NCBI GenBank assembly: GCA_019448385.1
Contig: JAGTXO010000010.1
Span: 1,116,001 to 1,180,000, forward strand
Source of the DNA: Diacronema lutheri
Taxonomy: Eukaryota; Haptophyta; Pavlovophyceae; Pavlovales; Pavlovaceae
Reading direction: 5' to 3'
Length of the DNA: 64,000 nucleotides
A program made the translations under genes and the position numbers. A model generated the notes under the pieces. That model was given only the letters and a program-made list of their open reading frames with translations. It was not told the origin of the DNA and did not search any database. Within the stretch, counting starts at the first letter, position 1. Every line of letters begins with the position of its first letter. Of this stretch, positions 62,401 to 64,000 are shown piece by piece.

Positions 62401-64000
62401 GCGTGCGCGTCGCTGCCGCCGCGCATGGGCGATGGGCAGCTGGCCATCCGGCGGCACACGCTCGGCACGGGCGCCGACGCGCCGGCGCACGCCGTCGTCT
62501 CGCTCCGCGTCGCGCACGTGAGCCACGCCATCCGCCGCGCGGCGGACGACGGCGGCGCGCGCGCCGAGCGGATGGCGCGCGCCGCGCGCGCGTTCTGCGA
62601 TGTGGCGGCCGCGCTGCGCGTCGACGCGATCCTGGCGGAGGTGCCCGAGGACCGCCCGACGGGCACGCCCTTCCTTGGCGGGCTGCTCAAATGTTGGGAC
62701 AAACGCAACGGGAGCTGGACGGCGCCAGCCACGCTCGCGCTCGGAGACGTGCGCGAGGTGGCCAAGCGGACGGCCGACGCAGCGGCCGGCCGAGCGGACG
62801 AGGTCCCTGCGGCTGGCCGTCCGCAGGTCGCGGCGCGCGCGTGCGCTGGCGCGATTGGCGGCGGCGCGGGCGCGGCGGGCGCCTCGGACGCTGCGCCGCG
62901 TGCACTGGCGGGCGCGTCGGGTGCGCGCACGGACGGCGGCCCTGCCGACGCACCGCGCCAGCTGGAGAGCCGCTACGGCGAGGCGAGCAAGCTCGACCTA
63001 CCCCAAGATTCCACTACGGGCCGCGTCCTCGACGCTCGCGAGGCCCAGGACCGCGCGCGCGTGCCTGCTGCGCCCGACGGCACAGCGCTGCGCCGCGTGC
63101 TCGACGCCGTCGGCGCGGGCGCGCCCGCGCAGCGCAGCCCGCGCTGGCACGACGAGCGATGGGAGGAGGTCACGGGCAGCAAGGTTGGCGACGTCGTGAA
63201 CGACAACGCCGGCGTCGCGCACGAGACGCTCACCGACGAGTACGTGCACCGGCGGCGGCGCGAGGTGCGGACCAAGGCGACGACCGCGGGCATCCTCGGC
63301 GAGGCCGTCGCGCTGCGCAAGCTGGCGGCCGCGTACGGCATCACCGTCGTGTGCAACCTGCCGATGGTGCGTGCGGACCCGCACGACAAGAGCGCGCCGT
63401 TCGCCTTCTCGCCGGACGGGCTCGCCATCCTCCCCGAAAACAACGAGCAGGTCCTCGTCGAGGTGAAGACGCTCACCAAGGCGGGCGCCACGGCGCACGA
63501 GGACGGGCCGCCGCAGCCGCACCGCGATCAGCTGCAGCTCGGCATGCACGTCCTCGGCGTGAGCAAAGCGCTCTACGTGCAGTACCTCAGGCACGAGGAC
63601 CGGATCGTCGTGCACGTCGTGACGCGCGGCGCCGGCTGGCTTGCATTCGCGCAGCCGAGGGTGCAGGCCTTCTGGGCGCGCGTCGTCGAGCGGCGCGCGC
63701 GGCTCGAGCGCGCGCGCGCCGACCACCCGGCTGCGAGCCGGCGGCACCGGCGGCAGCAGACGCCGGCCGGGCCGCCGCTCGTGCTCGCGCTGGACGGGCG
63801 CATCCCCGCCGCGCGCGCCGCCGCGCTGCACGCCGTCGCGCACGGCACCGCGAGCGCGGCGGCGGTGACGGCGGCGGCGGCGACGGGCGACGCGACGGCG
63901 TTGCAAGACGCGATCGCGGCGCTGCGCGCGCCCGTCGGCAATGCGGCGATCGACAGCGCAGCGCGTGCGGAGCGCGCGGCCGTCGAGCGGGCGATCGCGT
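51102..64000 (+). CDS. Giant multidomain protein with Ulp1-like proteases and YqaJ nuclease
   Basis: Exon 1 51102-54776 (1,225 codons) and a second exon from 54910 to beyond the window, joined by a 133-bp GT-AG intron, keep one coiled coil continuous across the joint. The second frame has no stop in 9.1 kb, so the protein exceeds 4,255 residues. Residues 37-190 carry H105-W, D132 and Q173 with C178/C179, spaced like a Ulp1/C48 protease. Near residue 1,110 is a membrane-like helix. A second Ulp1-like set lies at H2507, D2530, Q2571 and C2576 (QRGATCGLAIV). From about 3,965 a YqaJ-type nuclease follows: SPRWHDERWEEVTGSKVGDV, SPDGLAI (D4061), VLVEVKTLT (E4076, K4078), then QLQLGMHVL. Linkers are Ala/Gly/Pro-rich. 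The role is unknown; an element-encoded polyprotein or replication factor is a guess. The ATG follows an acceptor-like TGCAG, so an upstream exon is possible. Confidence 0.75.
58021..58245 (+). repeat. 57-bp (19-residue) tandem repeat in the giant gene
   Basis: About four copies start at 58021, 58078, 58135 and 58186; the third is 6 bp shorter. Each encodes a unit like AFAPAADGVFPAPLAAAAS. Phase is kept throughout, which supports translation of this frame. Confidence 0.75.
59200..59445 (+). repeat. GCC-type trinucleotide repeat in the giant gene
   Basis: Nearly pure GCC repeats encode polyalanine and polyproline runs between the second Ulp1-like region and the next helical segment. Length is probably polymorphic. 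Confidence 0.8.

Noticed and set aside
54438-63900. Several long minus-strand open frames opposite the giant gene
   Set aside because: They are arginine- and alanine-rich shadows; domain signatures occur only on the plus strand.
1-64000. tRNA, rRNA and CRISPR features
   Set aside because: No T-arm-like GGTTCGANNCC context with a cloverleaf, no rRNA blocks and no spaced short repeats were seen by eye; a tRNAscan or Rfam search was not possible.

Overview
The window is about 64 kb of very GC-rich nuclear DNA from a photosynthetic, flagellated eukaryote. Genes are dense, often divergent or convergent with short gaps, and split by short GT-AG introns; one gene also seems to use two GC-AG introns. 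The content fits an alga with a secondary plastid: a pheophorbide-oxygenase-type Rieske enzyme with a signal-peptide-like leader, an ERG4-type sterol reductase, and axonemal genes (AK7, a CFAP73/CCDC42 relative). A haptophyte is the best guess from base composition, introns and gene set, but no marker in the window proves it.

Region 1 (1-41 kb) is ordinary genic DNA. In order it holds: the 5' part of PP4R3/SMEK (minus); a hAT DNA transposon with perfect 8-bp target duplications, sitting in what was a bidirectional promoter; a coiled-coil protein; a secreted kelch-like protein; an unknown protein; AK7; a probable mitochondrial protein; a CFAP73-type coiled coil; ERG4; SMU1; a TRF4-type nucleotidyltransferase; a kelch-Rab fusion; a PP2A B56 subunit; an EF-hand/C2HC finger protein; a PAO-like Rieske oxygenase; a large coiled coil; and prolyl oligopeptidase. 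Three pieces of one small dispersed repeat sharing the tail TAAGCGCCGTTAG are scattered here, two of them inside clean 10-11 bp target duplications.

Region 2 (41-51 kb) is different: degenerate coding, long C or G homopolymers, an inverted repeat rich in TGTAGGG-like heptamers, a broken PIF1/Helitron-type helicase and a compact, apparently intact ubiquitin-specific protease gene.

Region 3 (51.1 kb to the window end) is one enormous gene. A 1,225-codon first exon and a frame open for more than 9 kb (over 3,000 codons, no stop before the window ends) are separated by a 133-bp GT-AG intron. The predicted protein, at least 4,255 residues, carries two Ulp1/C48-like cysteine-protease signatures and a YqaJ-type PD-(D/E)XK nuclease. 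With the neighbouring helicase and deubiquitinase this suggests a large, perhaps undescribed, mobile or virus-like element, or a host locus built from one. It is the most interesting part of the window.
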